Counted from the first letter of the stretch, positions 17,062 to 25,772 are shown. The stretch: 64,000 nt of DNA from Nitrososphaerota archaeon (GCA_027887005.1 JAPCJI010000001.1:62001-126000), one strand, 5' to 3'. Notes: a model not told the origin generated them from the sequence alone. A program made the numbers and translations.

Positions 17062-17622
17062 CTACCCTGAGAGGACAGACCTTTGGGCCCTGAGGGCTAG
17101 CCTCGAGGGAAGGATAGACGCCATGATCCTCGAGGCCCCTACTGCCGTGGTGAGGACCAAGAGGGCACTGGGGGTGATTCCGGCCCACCCTCCGACGAGC
17201 ACCAGAATCGAGCATGATAAAAGACTCGACACGAAAGTCGGAGCAAGGTCAGTCAGGAGCAGGCCATAGGCAAATATCACGAGTGCAGCGACCCATCCTA
17301 AATACGCAACACTAACCAAGTTTCCTGCTGCTGAGAAAGCAAGGTAAGAGAGAGCGAGACCTACACCTGCGGGTCTCAGGTACCTTCCGATCAGGGTTCC
17401 GGCTACGATGCCCGCCCCGATCCCCAACCACGCGACGTCTGCGTTCAAGCTGATGGCTAGAGTCTCGCCCAAGACCGCTCCAACTAGTGCAGAAACAGCG
17501 ATTGATACCTGTTTGAGGAACCTCTTCCCTGTTACAAGGAGCAAGATGCTGATTTGGACCAGGCCGACCGCAAGGCCATAACTGAATATCTCCGGTAGAG
17601 ACTGGAAGATCAAGGGTCCCAT
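17062..17622 (-). CDS. Multi-helix membrane protein (DUF4203/TMEM198-like)
   Basis: A 186-residue protein with about seven short glycine-rich hydrophobic helices and few charged residues. The G-A-V-L-G-E, G-I-G-A-G-I-V-A-G and G-R-Y-L spacing resembles DUF4203-type proteins of unknown function. It begins with ATG. The gene stands alone between two small leftward genes. No transport motif is visible. Confidence 0.6.
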   Translation of the reverse strand: MGPLIFQSLPEIFSYGLAVGLVQISILLLVTGKRFLKQVSIAVSALVGAVLGETLAISLNADVAWLGIGAGIVAGTLIGRYLRPAGVGLALSYLAFSAAGNLVSVAYLGWVAALVIFAYGLLLTDLAPTFVSSLLSCSILVLVGGWAGITPSALLVLTTAVGASRIMASILPSRLALRAQRSVLSG

Positions 17623-17751
17623 GATGGTGCAGAAACCTCCTTCGAAATATAAGCCGATGGAATCGGGAATCCATACTTGGTGTCGATTTACCCTGTTCGA
17701 TGCTCCCCCGGACGGGTTGTTGGGCTACCCTTTGGTTGCGACAGCAGAAAG

Positions 17752-17952
17752 CTAGGGTACTACACCCTGAGAGACCCGCTCACTGCAGAAGCTCGCGCTC
17801 CGCATAGCGGTCCTCGTGTGCTTCGCACACAAGTGCGAGGTATCGGCTCCGAATGATATGAGCCAGAATGCGATCTCGTAGCAACCCTGAATTTCACACC
17901 TGTTTCCGGTAACGACTCGTTGGAGCCCGGTCTGCTGAACTCTGCTCTGCAT
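17752..17952 (-). CDS. Possible small zinc-binding protein
   Basis: A 66-residue frame with C19-x4-C24 and C42-x2-H45, spaced like a treble-clef zinc site (R-C-E-I-Q-G-C, then H-L-C-A-K-H-T). The C-terminal 20 residues are unremarkable. A longer frame on the same strand (17760-18266) overlaps it but has no protein-like pattern. The promoter is weak, so this is a tentative call. Confidence 0.4.
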   Translation of the reverse strand: MQSRVQQTGLQRVVTGNRCEIQGCYEIAFWLISFGADTSHLCAKHTRTAMRSASFCSERVSQGVVP

Positions 17953-18183
17953 GGCGGTGCATTAGTCTTGAGGATACTTGATGTTTTTCGAATTTTCCGT
18001 AAGAGACGTCCGTCACCTCTGTGGAAAAAACATCGACTTGCGGTACTGTTCGATGAACCTCCTTCAATGATGCTCCAAACGAAGGGGGTTGCGAGTCTCA
18101 CACTTCCCAAGTGAGAACAAACCTCCTGTTGGATATGGATTTTGAATTCACAACCGCTTTTTAGGTGCCTTGCGCCTCCTAAA

Positions 18184-18327
18184 ATGTCATTGATTGAAAT
18201 TGAAGTCTTTCGCCTCCAAGGCGAAACGGTCTGCCCCCGCTGTATGTCTGGAAACGTAGACGACAAGTTCGGTTACATGGGTGAGTATGGGTGCAGACAC
18301 TGCCATCTCTTCTGGAGAACGAACTAG
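18184..18327 (+). CDS. Zinc-ribbon miniprotein
   Basis: A 47-residue protein with C17-x2-C20 and C37-x2-C40, the two knuckles of a zinc ribbon. A TATA-like cttttta (about 18157-18164) lies ~25 bases before ATG 18184, giving a leaderless start; the frame is open 14 codons further upstream but that part lacks support. Role unknown. Confidence 0.6.
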   Translation: MSLIEIEVFRLQGETVCPRCMSGNVDDKFGYMGEYGCRHCHLFWRTN

Positions 18328-18689
18328 AAAGCACTAGTTGCCTGTTCTTATGCAGAAGTCTTCGGTTGTGACTTCGCACCTCGTGCCTCGAACCACATGT
18401 GTCAGGGATTGCAATCCCCTGCTCCTCAAGATCGGATGAAGGGAAGGATTCGGCCAGCTTCGACCCATTTAGAGCCAGCAAGCCGTGGCAATCCTAGGAA
18501 GCTCGAGGAAACACCCAAGTTCCGCCATGGTCGGTATAGCGACCGACTAGGGGTCTCGATTTCGCATAGTTCAAGGTGTCAACGGTCTATCCAATTGGCG
18601 AATAATGCTGATTTCTTGTTCAGCGAAGCGACAATCTGGATTGGAGATTCACAACGCTTATTTTTGTCTCAGGTTCAAATGGATTCAAG
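18328..18689. other. Gene-free stretch
   Basis: Open frames here are short or carry no recognisable pattern. Near its end the cttatttttg box (about 18657-18666) fits as TATA for the small membrane peptide at 18690. I see nothing else I can support. Confidence 0.4.
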
Positions 18690-18776
18690 ATGGAAGTCGA
18701 AGAGGCAATCGTCACTGCGTTGCTGGCCGTGGGTATGGTTGTCCTTGCGGCAGCCACGATAATGATCTTCTTCTAG
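18690..18776 (+). CDS. One-helix membrane miniprotein (28 residues)
   Basis: The frame begins M-E-V-E-E-A-I-V-T-A-L-L and continues as one uninterrupted hydrophobic helix ending I-M-I-F-F before the stop. A TATA-like cttatttttg lies ~28 bases before the ATG. The short acidic N-terminus followed by one helix is typical of small membrane peptides that modify larger complexes. The combination of promoter spacing and clean helix is the evidence; there is no family match. Confidence 0.5.
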   Translation: MEVEEAIVTALLAVGMVVLAAATIMIFF

Positions 18777-18795
18777 AATACAGAAGAAGAAGCCA

Positions 18796-19011
18796 CTACA
18801 CTGGTCCTGAAACCATGAGGACGGGGTTGAGTATCCCCGGAGTCGACTCAGCTGCGATCTGACCGCTCCAATTAACCAAGTTGCAAGCCACTTCGAAGCA
18901 GAAGACGACCGCCACGATGGACGAGAATGCCTTGATGAGAGACTTCATGTCCGGAGATAGGCGCCTCACCCATTCTTTCCCCAGCTCGAGGCCGCTGTTC
19001 TCCTGGTCCAT
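18796..19011 (-). CDS. Small one-helix protein, unknown
   Basis: A 71-residue protein with an acidic start (M-D-Q-E-N-S-G-L), a charged part and a hydrophobic helix around residues 28-45 (I-V-A-V-V-F-C-F-E-V-A). The frame continues upstream to 19149 but I prefer the internal ATG. It converges with the miniprotein at 18690. No family recognised. Confidence 0.4.
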   Translation of the reverse strand: MDQENSGLELGKEWVRRLSPDMKSLIKAFSSIVAVVFCFEVACNLVNWSGQIAAESTPGILNPVLMVSGPV

Positions 19012-19192
19012 CGTCAGGGATATTGCCAACAAATTACTCTCAGAGTATGTCAAATGTGATAACGGTTCTACGGCCCGAGAATGGACTACCCCTGAACTTC
19101 CCTCTCCTATCTCGTCGTCCTTCCCCTGGAGATACGTATCATGAATCAAGGTTCTAGCTTGGCAACCTTTATCATCAAAAATCCGCCAAACA

Positions 19193-20113
19193 GTGAACGT
19201 GGACCTAGCTTCGTTGGTAACAGAACTTCAGTTCCGGGGGCTAGACCAGTCAAAGGTTGATTCAGCATTGAGATGCCTCGTCCACGTCTACGTTGTGCAA
19301 GATGTTACTGCTTCTGAAGCTGGAGGTGTGATTGTCCAGGACGTGATCAGCACCTACCCGCTGGATGTCGTCCAGGCGGCCTCGGACCTCTTCCTGGAGA
19401 GGCTCAAGACCCTTGGTGTGGAAGTATACAGGGTCAAATGGGGCTACGAAGACGCTGCCCGGACGATGGAGAAACAGCTGTGGGATAACACGTCGCTCAG
19501 ATGGGAGGAGTTCGTGACTGGAATGGATGACAGATATCTAGGCTTCGTCCTGCCCGCATCCTACGAGAACGCCCGTGTAGTGGACAGTTGGAAGACCAGG
19601 AAGGACCTGAAGTGGCTTTCTGTTGAGCTTCCGGCGCACGGTTGGAATGTACTAAGAATGGTTGACGATATCGTCGCAGTGGCCTGGAAGCTCGACCTCG
19701 CTTTCGGATTCCGACCCTTTGGACCAAACGGAGCCGAAGGCCAACGGATTCTGGTGCACAAGAAGGCGTTTCAGCGCCTGAAAGAAGAGGGGGCTATCCC
19801 TCCGGAGGAGTTGAGAATCGGTATCAACCTCTGGAAGTTCTTCTCCGAGTACCGGCAAGAGGAATCTGACTTCGTTACCCTGATGAAGGATTGCGGGCTG
19901 ACGATAGAGGAAGTGAAGCGTCAAATTGCGTCCTTCGCTCTTAAAGGATTGACTTCTGAGTTCAGGGAGGGGCAGTATCCCCCTTTCCTTGTCAACGAGA
20001 AGGCGAAGAAAGAGTACCAACAGGCTGTTAGAATGCTCCTGACTCCGATGGATTCTTGGCTAACGAGGCTGGACGTCCCGGCGATTCCCGAGATCCAAGA
20101 AGTGCGAGCGTAG
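19193..20113 (+). CDS. Conserved-looking soluble protein, unknown function
   Basis: A 306-residue protein of mixed charge with no membrane helix or signal peptide. It contains many W and Y residues (for example K-W-G-Y-E-D-A and L-K-W-L-S-V-E-L-P) and a basic, helical C-terminal third. A clear TATA-like cctttatcat at 19166-19175 lies ~24 bases before the GTG start, so the mRNA is probably leaderless. It is the longest unrecognised gene in the 17-27 kb patch. Confidence 0.7.
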   Translation: MNVDLASLVTELQFRGLDQSKVDSALRCLVHVYVVQDVTASEAGGVIVQDVISTYPLDVVQAASDLFLERLKTLGVEVYRVKWGYEDAARTMEKQLWDNTSLRWEEFVTGMDDRYLGFVLPASYENARVVDSWKTRKDLKWLSVELPAHGWNVLRMVDDIVAVAWKLDLAFGFRPFGPNGAEGQRILVHKKAFQRLKEEGAIPPEELRIGINLWKFFSEYRQEESDFVTLMKDCGLTIEEVKRQIASFALKGLTSEFREGQYPPFLVNEKAKKEYQQAVRMLLTPMDSWLTRLDVPAIPEIQEVRA

Positions 20114-20396
20114 CCCCGTCTGGGCTAAGCCTCAGGCTAGCCTTCCTCCCCTATCAGGAGTGATCACAGGCACACATAAACTCCAAAACGTCAACAAGAG
20201 TTCCTAGTCTTAGCCCGATTTGCCTATCTGAGCAGCATCATCTCAGACATGAGGCTTCTCTCAAATGGAACCCGAGCATCATTTCACAGCCCTAGCAGGT
20301 ACTCTGGGAGTCCTGAGCGGAATCCTGGATTAACAGTCCGCTATGATATGGATTAGGCAAAAAGCGGTATATCCGCTCGTTCTGCATTTGGGGACT

Positions 20397-20594
20397 ATGA
20401 GCGAAGACCCACAGACGACCCAGACGAAGTACGTTTACAAGCTCAGTCTCCCCGCTAGAAGCGAGAGGGTTGAGACCGTAGCCGCCGTATCGGAGGCGGA
20501 CATTCGTGCTTTCGTGTCGGAGATTCTGGGAGTGCAGAACCCCTGGCAGAACAAGAAAGCACCGGGAAAGGACAGAACTACAATAGGCCGCTAG
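20397..20594 (+). CDS. Small basic protein, paralogue of the gene at 23796
   Basis: A 65-residue protein. Its K-Y-V-Y-K-L-S-L-P-A-R start and A-F-V-S-E-I-L-G-V segment match R-Y-T-Y-K-L-R-L-E-H-R and A-Y-I-S-E-I-L-R-S of the 51-residue protein at 23796. A TATA box (ggtatatcc, 20366-20374) lies ~27 bases before the ATG. The C-terminal tail is basic. Function unknown; the shared pattern shows a real small family. Confidence 0.65.
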   Translation: MSEDPQTTQTKYVYKLSLPARSERVETVAAVSEADIRAFVSEILGVQNPWQNKKAPGKDRTTIGR

Positions 20595-20783
20595 GCTCCG
20601 TCTCGGGCAACGCAGAAGGTTGCGTGCGTCCGTAGTCCATAGCTGTCTTTGTGCCAGAATGGAGATCCTCAGAGGGAGGCTGGCTGTTCAGTGTATCCTG
20701 CCATCGGGTTCGCGCGAAATTGACCAATTCGGCAGTAATTGAAGACAAAGCACGTTATTCCACAGCGAAGAGACGCATGAACC

Positions 20784-20918
20784 ATGAGCGGAGTAAGAGG
20801 GAAGCCAAAGTTCGACCTTGATGGATCACGCCCATTCAAATGGAAGGGCAGGTTCATTATCCAGATGCCGAGCCATCTCGTCAAGTACGGGAAGCACGCC
20901 AGAACTGGCGGGGCCTGA
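20784..20918 (+). CDS. Possible 44-residue basic miniprotein
   Basis: The frame M-S-G-V-R-G-K-P-K-F-D-L-D-G continues with a beta-like W-K-G-R-F-I-I-Q-M-P and a basic tail. A TATA-like acgttattcc (about 20752-20761) sits ~28 bases before the ATG, matching the leaderless layout of neighbours. No family match. Confidence 0.4.
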   Translation: MSGVRGKPKFDLDGSRPFKWKGRFIIQMPSHLVKYGKHARTGGA

Positions 20919-21408
20919 AGGCCCAGTCGCTGGTCGCGACTTCCATCCCATCCCGGACAGATTCGGTACCTTGGATTGAGAAGTTGGCGACAAGGGCAGC
21001 CCTGACCGAAGCGTGACGCAAACCGGCCCGGCAAGACCCATATAGTTCCGAGCTTGTTCAGTTCATACCGACTTGGTGTTGTGCGACCCTTTCGAGGAGG
21101 TCTACAACAAACACATCAGCCCTTCGAAGACTTACAGCCGGAAACGCCGAATAGTCCCCAAAGTGCCATTATGACGAGGTTGATAGGTTGACTGCGTATC
21201 GAGGCAGGCGCAAATGCGGGGACGGCGGTAATTTTTTGGAGCAAGACCTATCTCGACAGGCACGTTTGAGTGATGTCATCTCGCCTGCGGTTCTGATTAG
21301 ATGACAGTGAGAACAGGGGGTGGATAGATTCTTTCAGGATTACTCACAAGACGAAAGGCAGGGCTTTGTCTCTAGGATGAAGTATTTGCAAAGTTAGCTC
21401 GACGGTTC
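20919..21408. other. Gene-poor stretch
   Basis: No confident gene. A 33-codon frame at 21073-21174 (TTG start, TATA-like ccatatagttc near 21039) is the best small candidate: it has F-E-E-V-Y-N-K-H-I and a basic end. I do not call it. The remainder shows no structure I can support. Confidence 0.35.
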
Positions 21409-22026
21409 TCAGTAGGTTGCCTCTTTCAGCCTGGTCACAGTTTCTCGGGCGTAGACGATCCTTCCACAGTACTCGCACTCTGCAGATCCACCTGTCTTGG
21501 GGACATCAATCTGACTACCGCAAGAATGGCACATAAGCTTCCCAACCACGATTCCCGCCCCCTGCAGGATATTCATGAGTCTAGGGAAGTCGAGTCCGAC
21601 TACGGCCACTTCCTTTTCCAACAAGGTGCGGAGTTCCGCCTTTCTTGTGGACACGGCCTCATTAATCATTCGGGGGGCATTCTCGAGTCCTTCGTTGTCG
21701 GTTGACTCAATCTCGATGGACCCCCTTCCTCTCTCAATAATGCGGAGGGGCCCGTAGTCGGCTCTCGTGGCTAGCAGAACGTCTTCCAGGTTCACCTGCA
21801 TCAGTACGCCAGGAAGGCCGGGAGACATGCCCTGCTGATTGACGCAGAGGATTCTCTCGTTGGTCAAGATCAGTATGTCCTTGTGCGTCGGCTCCCTCCC
21901 CAATGACCCGAGTATGTGGGCTTCAGTGACCCAGAATATCGGTTTCTCCCCTTCCCGCCAGGTTACCGTGTCCCCCCAAGGGGTCTTCGCGCCGAAGGTG
22001 CTCTGATAGTGGAAGGTTTCTGACAT
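21409..22026 (-). CDS. PH-like domain fused to a zinc ribbon
   Basis: A 205-residue soluble protein. Residues ~25-125 look like a PH/GRAM-type beta domain (I-L-I-L-T-N-E-R-I-L-C-V-N, then L-E-D-V-L-L-A-T-R, a family hallmark). A helical linker follows, then a zinc ribbon near residues 165-187 (C-H-S-C-G and C-E-Y-C-G). The same two parts occur as separate neighbouring genes at 25121-25435 and 24605-25114. ATG start. The biochemical role is unknown; PH-like domains often bind membranes or partners. Confidence 0.65.
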   Translation of the reverse strand: MSETFHYQSTFGAKTPWGDTVTWREGEKPIFWVTEAHILGSLGREPTHKDILILTNERILCVNQQGMSPGLPGVLMQVNLEDVLLATRADYGPLRIIERGRGSIEIESTDNEGLENAPRMINEAVSTRKAELRTLLEKEVAVVGLDFPRLMNILQGAGIVVGKLMCHSCGSQIDVPKTGGSAECEYCGRIVYARETVTRLKEATY

Positions 22027-22266
22027 CCCAGACGAGGATGTCTCGTATCAAGGTGATATAAATCTGGACTCCAAATCTAGTTCGGGCTAGGCAGTCCAGT
22101 GAGATTCAAGCTTGAGCCAAACCAAGTATCCTTCATTCGACCTCAGGGGGGTCGACAGTATTAGGCAGCTAGGCCGTAATTGGCCTGCTGAGCTACACAA
22201 CCAAGTCTAAGAAAATGAACCCGAGTGCCTTTGTGCAGCGGTGGACCCAAAAGATAGGAAACCGAC

Positions 22267-22425
22267 ATGGGGTTTGGCAATTTGGTCGCGGAGCGGTTCT
22301 GGCTCGTCCTCGCCCTTTCCTTGGGAGGAATTATGCTTTTCATCGCCTTTCCGGCTCTCGCGGTCTTGGCTGTAATTGCCATCGTTGCGGTCTTCCTCGT
22401 TACCAACAGCCCGAGAAGCAAATAA
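22267..22425 (+). CDS. Two-helix membrane miniprotein (52 residues)
   Basis: The frame starts M-G-F-G-N-L-V-A-E-R and has two hydrophobic helices (W-L-V-L-A-L-S-L-G-G and L-A-V-L-A-V-I-A-I-V-A-V-F-L) before a polar N-S-P-R-S-K end. The pattern is typical of a real small membrane protein, although frames on the other strand also span it. A short GGAAA precedes the ATG. No family match. Confidence 0.55.
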   Translation: MGFGNLVAERFWLVLALSLGGIMLFIAFPALAVLAVIAIVAVFLVTNSPRSK

Positions 22426-22572
22426 CGAATCAAGGTCCAGCCATGCCCCGAGGTCCTTCATCGACGCCGACATGGAAATTGCTGATCCAGACTCGCTAAG
22501 GAAAGCGAAATCCGGCGACGGCGATACGGCGTCCCTGTGAATTGTCTCCCATGAACTCCCCGAGGCAGCGAT

Positions 22573-22953
22573 CTAGTCGGGGATGTTGACTACTTGTTCT
22601 GGACGGCTTATGACGCCAATGCGGTCTATGTTGAAGAAGGAGTCGATGTCCGCCGGTCCTAGGATTGTAATCCCGTAGTCGTCTGCCAGCTTCGCTACCT
22701 CCTTCCTAGGTCTGCCGCGCAGACTTATGATGAATGTCAGGACCTCGGTGTCAAGTCTTTTCATGTAGGTCCTTAGCACCTCTTCTTCGCTCACATCGCT
22801 GTAGAAGTCAAAGCCGTACTGGAACTTTCCATCAGTTGCGAGGAACGAGAACTTCTGGTAAACGCCAGACTTCCCCTGGAAGAAGGGGGGCTTGACCGTC
22901 TTCCATCCGGCCTTGCCCGCGTGTATTTCCAGCACGAGGCTCTCGAAGTACAT
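22573..22953 (-). CDS. Soluble protein, unknown function
   Basis: A 126-residue protein starting with M-Y-F-E-S-L-V-L-E-I-H-A-G. It ends in R-P-R-K-E-V-A-K-L-A-D-D-Y-G-I-T-I-L-G-P-A-D-I, a pattern seen in nuclease-like or restriction-like folds, but no catalytic motif is certain. A TATA-like cttaact lies ~26 bases upstream of this ATG, better placed than the longer frame to 23088. Role unknown. Confidence 0.5.
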   Translation of the reverse strand: MYFESLVLEIHAGKAGWKTVKPPFFQGKSGVYQKFSFLATDGKFQYGFDFYSDVSEEEVLRTYMKRLDTEVLTFIISLRGRPRKEVAKLADDYGITILGPADIDSFFNIDRIGVISRPEQVVNIPD

Positions 22954-23185
22954 CAGCAGTTGGACTGCGAATGAAGTAGTTAAGCGATAGGCAGTTTTCT
23001 TCCTTTGAATGGACGGCTTTCTTGGTAAAATGGCAGTCCGAAGAATCGCAAATCCATATTGGCCACGGGTTGAAGATAGGACTGTCATCCCATAGATGAG
23101 TCAAGAGCGCTCCTCAAGAGAGACCTAAGGCTCCTCGTTGGAGCGGAAGGGTAAGACCGAAGAAGAACTTCCCTCTCATGTAGAA

Positions 23186-23608
23186 CTATGCGATTGCGGA
23201 GAGGAGGACATAATCCGCGTATTTGTGAAGGACTTCCTCGCGAGTGAGGTGTCTTGCCCCGAGGGTGCCCTGGGTAAAGTGCCTTCTGTAGTCTCCGTAG
23301 TTGGTATCACCCGGATTCATGCACTCTTTCAGCCAGCATTCAGTGAAGTCCTGCTGAAGCATCTCAACCTCCTCAGTTAGGCTGGGTATTGGCCAGGGAG
23401 GTTGGTTTGATGCCTGCCGGTCGCTAATATTGAACCGGCGTTGCTTCCCATCCTTCCAAAGGCTAGTTGCATGGTTCCTTCCGCAGAGGTAGGAAAGCTC
23501 CTCCTGAAGGTAATAGACCCGGGTGCAGGTAGGACAATAGTAGAGCTTCAAGAGCAATATCTCGAGATTTGATCTAAGGTTGCGGTATGCTTGGTGTCGG
23601 GAACCCAA
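23186..23608 (-). CDS. Cysteine-containing small protein, unknown
   Basis: A 140-residue frame with an N-terminal C-P-T-C followed by C-G-R-N-H ~15 residues later, suggesting one zinc site. The rest is polar, with a later C-W-L-K-E-C. The start is uncertain (TTG at 23608, with no clear promoter). No family recognised. Confidence 0.5.
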   Translation of the reverse strand: MGSRHQAYRNLRSNLEILLLKLYYCPTCTRVYYLQEELSYLCGRNHATSLWKDGKQRRFNISDRQASNQPPWPIPSLTEEVEMLQQDFTECWLKECMNPGDTNYGDYRRHFTQGTLGARHLTREEVLHKYADYVLLSAIA

Positions 23609-23795
23609 CTTTGCCTTAGAGATGAGAAATGAACTGACAATCTCAGCCTATCTCCATAGAAGGCGGAATTGACCTCTTAAGTCTTAGAGGCAGGCTGGTC
23701 CGTCACAAAGGGTGAGCTTCTCCCCCTTTGGTAAAGATTACGACACCCCACTCATCCTCAAACGATATAAGCCTAGTTTCTGAATATGGATTTAC

Positions 23796-23951
23796 ATGAC
23801 TGAAGAGCAAGAGCAGCTGCAACCGAAGCGATACACCTACAAACTTAGATTGGAACATCGAGGGCCCAAGAAGGACGAGGAGAGCGAGTTCTCGCCAGAG
23901 GAACTCCAAGCATACATCTCCGAAATACTTAGGTCAAAGACCGAAAACTAG
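23796..23951 (+). CDS. 51-residue paralogue of the 20397 protein
   Basis: The protein reads M-T-E-E-Q-E-Q-L-Q-P-K-R-Y-T-Y-K-L then an acidic middle and A-Y-I-S-E-I-L-R-S. TATA box gatataa (23764-23770) lies ~27 bases before ATG. The matching positions with the 20397 protein (aromatic-Y-K-L start, S-E-I-L end) show common ancestry. Function unknown. Confidence 0.6.
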   Translation: MTEEQEQLQPKRYTYKLRLEHRGPKKDEESEFSPEELQAYISEILRSKTEN

Positions 23952-24078
23952 GCGAAGCGTCTTCGTAGGGCCGTAGATCTGCCTCCTCCACCCACTCGTG
24001 CCCGCAGCCAGACTGTTTGGCGAGGGAATCCGGGATTCGGCAACTTGTCTAAAATAGACGGTCATTGCTGATCATGAT

Positions 24079-24288
24079 GTGAATTCGGAGACAAGGAGTA
24101 GGTCAATTGCAAAAACCCTTACCTATCGCGTAGTTATTGCTGCCCTCCTCGCATTGATTGCGTTCTACTTTACAGGCAATCCAGCCCAGACAACAGTCAT
24201 TACCATTACCTTCAATCTTGGCGGGGCAGCAGTCTATTATGGCTTCGAGAGGCTTTGGGACGCCATAGACTGGGGAAGAAGAATCTAA
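24079..24288 (+). CDS. DUF2061 membrane protein
   Basis: A 69-residue protein with two hydrophobic helices. It opens with R-S-I-A-K-T-L-T-Y-R-V-V and ends with Y-Y-G-F-E-R-L-W-D-A-I-D-W-G-R, both characteristic of DUF2061. The family function is unknown. GTG start, with TATA-like ctaaaatag ~28 bases upstream. Confidence 0.8.
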   Translation: MNSETRSRSIAKTLTYRVVIAALLALIAFYFTGNPAQTTVITITFNLGGAAVYYGFERLWDAIDWGRRI

Positions 24289-24442
24289 CATCAGTTCGCC
24301 GCGGTTACGCTTAGGGTCAGGAATCTTGCAGAGAGAAAAGTCGGCAGCTAACCACTTACTTTCGTATCGCGAATACTCACTGAGGCCTCGAGGTCAGGTG
24401 TTTCGGCTGGCCCCAAGATGTGGCGACTGCCGGGATTGCGAT

Positions 24443-24592
24443 TCACGTTCCTCGTCGGAGAAAGGCTAGTACAAAACCGAACAGAAGAGACAGACCTCCA
24501 AGCCAGAAGAAACCTGCTGCGCCAGGGACATACCACGAAACTGCAATCAGAGCGATTCCCAGCAGCCAGAGGATGATGTAGGATGGAATCAC
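24443..24592 (-). CDS. Two-helix membrane miniprotein (49 residues)
   Basis: GTG start 12 bases after the stop of the zinc-ribbon gene at 24605. Two hydrophobic stretches (I-I-L-W-L-L-G-I-A-L-I-A-V and G-F-F-W-L-G-G-L-S-L-L-F-G-F-V-L) are followed by L-R-R-G-T. It is probably the third gene of the leftward operon with 25121 and 24605. Frames on the other strand are shadows. Confidence 0.5.
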   Translation of the reverse strand: MIPSYIILWLLGIALIAVSWYVPGAAGFFWLGGLSLLFGFVLAFLRRGT

Positions 24593-24604
24593 TTTACTAC
24601 CCGC

Positions 24605-25114
24605 CTAGATGCCCTGAATCATTGTTCTGATCTGTGGTCCAACGTCTTGGATTGATAGGGTCGCCTTGCAATACTGGCACTCGATGAAGCGTCCAGTGGG
24701 CATTGGGAGGGGGGCACCACAGGTTGGGCACTTCAGCTGATCAGTCTTAAGGGTACCCGTCCGCTGCGGAAAAGGCTGACCTGATTGAGTGGCCTGTTCC
24801 TCCTGGAGTACCTGATTGGAGATCTCAGAAAGCTTGTTGTTTATCTCCGCCTGAAGTTTCTTGACTTCGTCGGAATGAACTTCTCGATCATGGTCCTTGC
24901 GAACCCTGGACGAGATAGACAGAATGACATTCCGGTCGACACGGCTCTGCTCCCCCCTGAGGACCTCCAAAATCACTAGGAGATTGCGCTGCACGGCAGC
25001 GATGTTGGTGATGGCCTGCTTGGTGCCCTGAGACAGATTCGCTTCATTGATGGGGTAGCCTATGTCGGTCTCAATCCGCTTGAGAACTTCCTGCCTCGAA
25101 GTTCGGGATAGCAT
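24605..25114 (-). CDS. Coiled-coil protein with C-terminal zinc ribbon
   Basis: A 169-residue protein. The first ~110 residues are charged and helical; residues ~125-155 form a zinc ribbon (C-P-T-C-G and C-Q-Y-C-K). It starts with ATG six bases after the PH-like gene stop, so the two are probably co-transcribed. Together they match the parts of the fused protein at 21409. Confidence 0.65.
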   Translation of the reverse strand: MLSRTSRQEVLKRIETDIGYPINEANLSQGTKQAITNIAAVQRNLLVILEVLRGEQSRVDRNVILSISSRVRKDHDREVHSDEVKKLQAEINNKLSEISNQVLQEEQATQSGQPFPQRTGTLKTDQLKCPTCGAPLPMPTGRFIECQYCKATLSIQDVGPQIRTMIQGI

Positions 25115-25120
25115 TTTGAT

Positions 25121-25435
25121 CTACATGAACTGCATCATTTGTTGGTACAGCGCTTTGATATCCAAAGCCGGCCCCGACAGGTCCATCTCGGTCTTGAAGG
25201 TCTGCACTCGTATCGTCCCTCTCCTGCCGATTATTCCCTGCTCGCTGTACTTGACCCCCTGCAGGTCCTCGAGCTTCTGAGTGACGATATCATCGCTTTT
25301 GAAGATGGCTCCCCTCTGAGCGTATAACAGGATACGTCTGTCGCTCAGTATGACCTGATACAACTTGTTGCCGAAGCGGACCCTCCTGCTGCTGTGGAAC
25401 TTCACCTGCTCTCCAGGCATCAAGAAATCTTCCAT
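25121..25435 (-). CDS. PH-like domain protein
   Basis: A 104-residue protein. The pattern L-M-P-G-E-Q-V-K-F, Y-Q-V-I-L-S-D-R-R-I-L-L-Y and L-E-D-L-Q-G-V-K matches bacterial-type PH/GRAM folds. It pairs with the next gene (24605). ATG at 25435 is preferred over a TTG two codons earlier. Its role is unknown; it resembles residues 25-125 of the protein at 21409. Confidence 0.65.
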   Translation of the reverse strand: MEDFLMPGEQVKFHSSRRVRFGNKLYQVILSDRRILLYAQRGAIFKSDDIVTQKLEDLQGVKYSEQGIIGRRGTIRVQTFKTEMDLSGPALDIKALYQQMMQFM

Positions 25436-25772
25436 TGGCAATGGATAATCTCAGCTCGACGACGGAGAGCTCCAGAATAAGGCGTATCCTGTCAGCAAGA
25501 ATCCGATAAGGACGGATTTTCGACTCAATTTGTCTCTACGGATGATATCTTATCTTGAATTCGTAAATGAGCGGGAGATAGGTTTCCTTCACAGGTAAGT
25601 GGAAAAGTTTAGACGGTGAAGCAGAGAATTTGAAGGGTCCCCATGAGGCGCCCTGCAGAGCTTGAAGAACAGACATTTGGCCGCCCTAAGGCGATTGCGA
25701 GACTGAGGCAATCGTGAAGGGATCTTTCTGGCTGAATTCGATAGATAGCCCGGTTGTATTCGGCCTCGAGAC
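25436..25772. other. Gene-free stretch
   Basis: Two overlapping frames on the reverse strand have no protein-like pattern. The region upstream of the PH-like gene should carry its promoter, but no box stands out. Nothing else is supported. Confidence 0.4.

Noticed and set aside
17760-18266. 168-codon reverse frame
   Set aside because: It crosses the zinc-ribbon miniprotein and the better-patterned 17752-17952 frame and has no protein-like pattern.
20265-20333. 22-codon frame
   Set aside because: No TATA at the right distance and too short to judge.
20669-21034. 121-codon reverse frame
   Set aside because: Cysteine-, proline- and arginine-rich without regular pattern; overlaps a TATA-supported small frame on the other strand.
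22166-22190. Bulged hairpin (CAGC-T-AGGCC with GGCCTGCTG)
   Set aside because: Nine pairs with one bulge but no T-run and no gene context; probably chance in GC-rich DNA.
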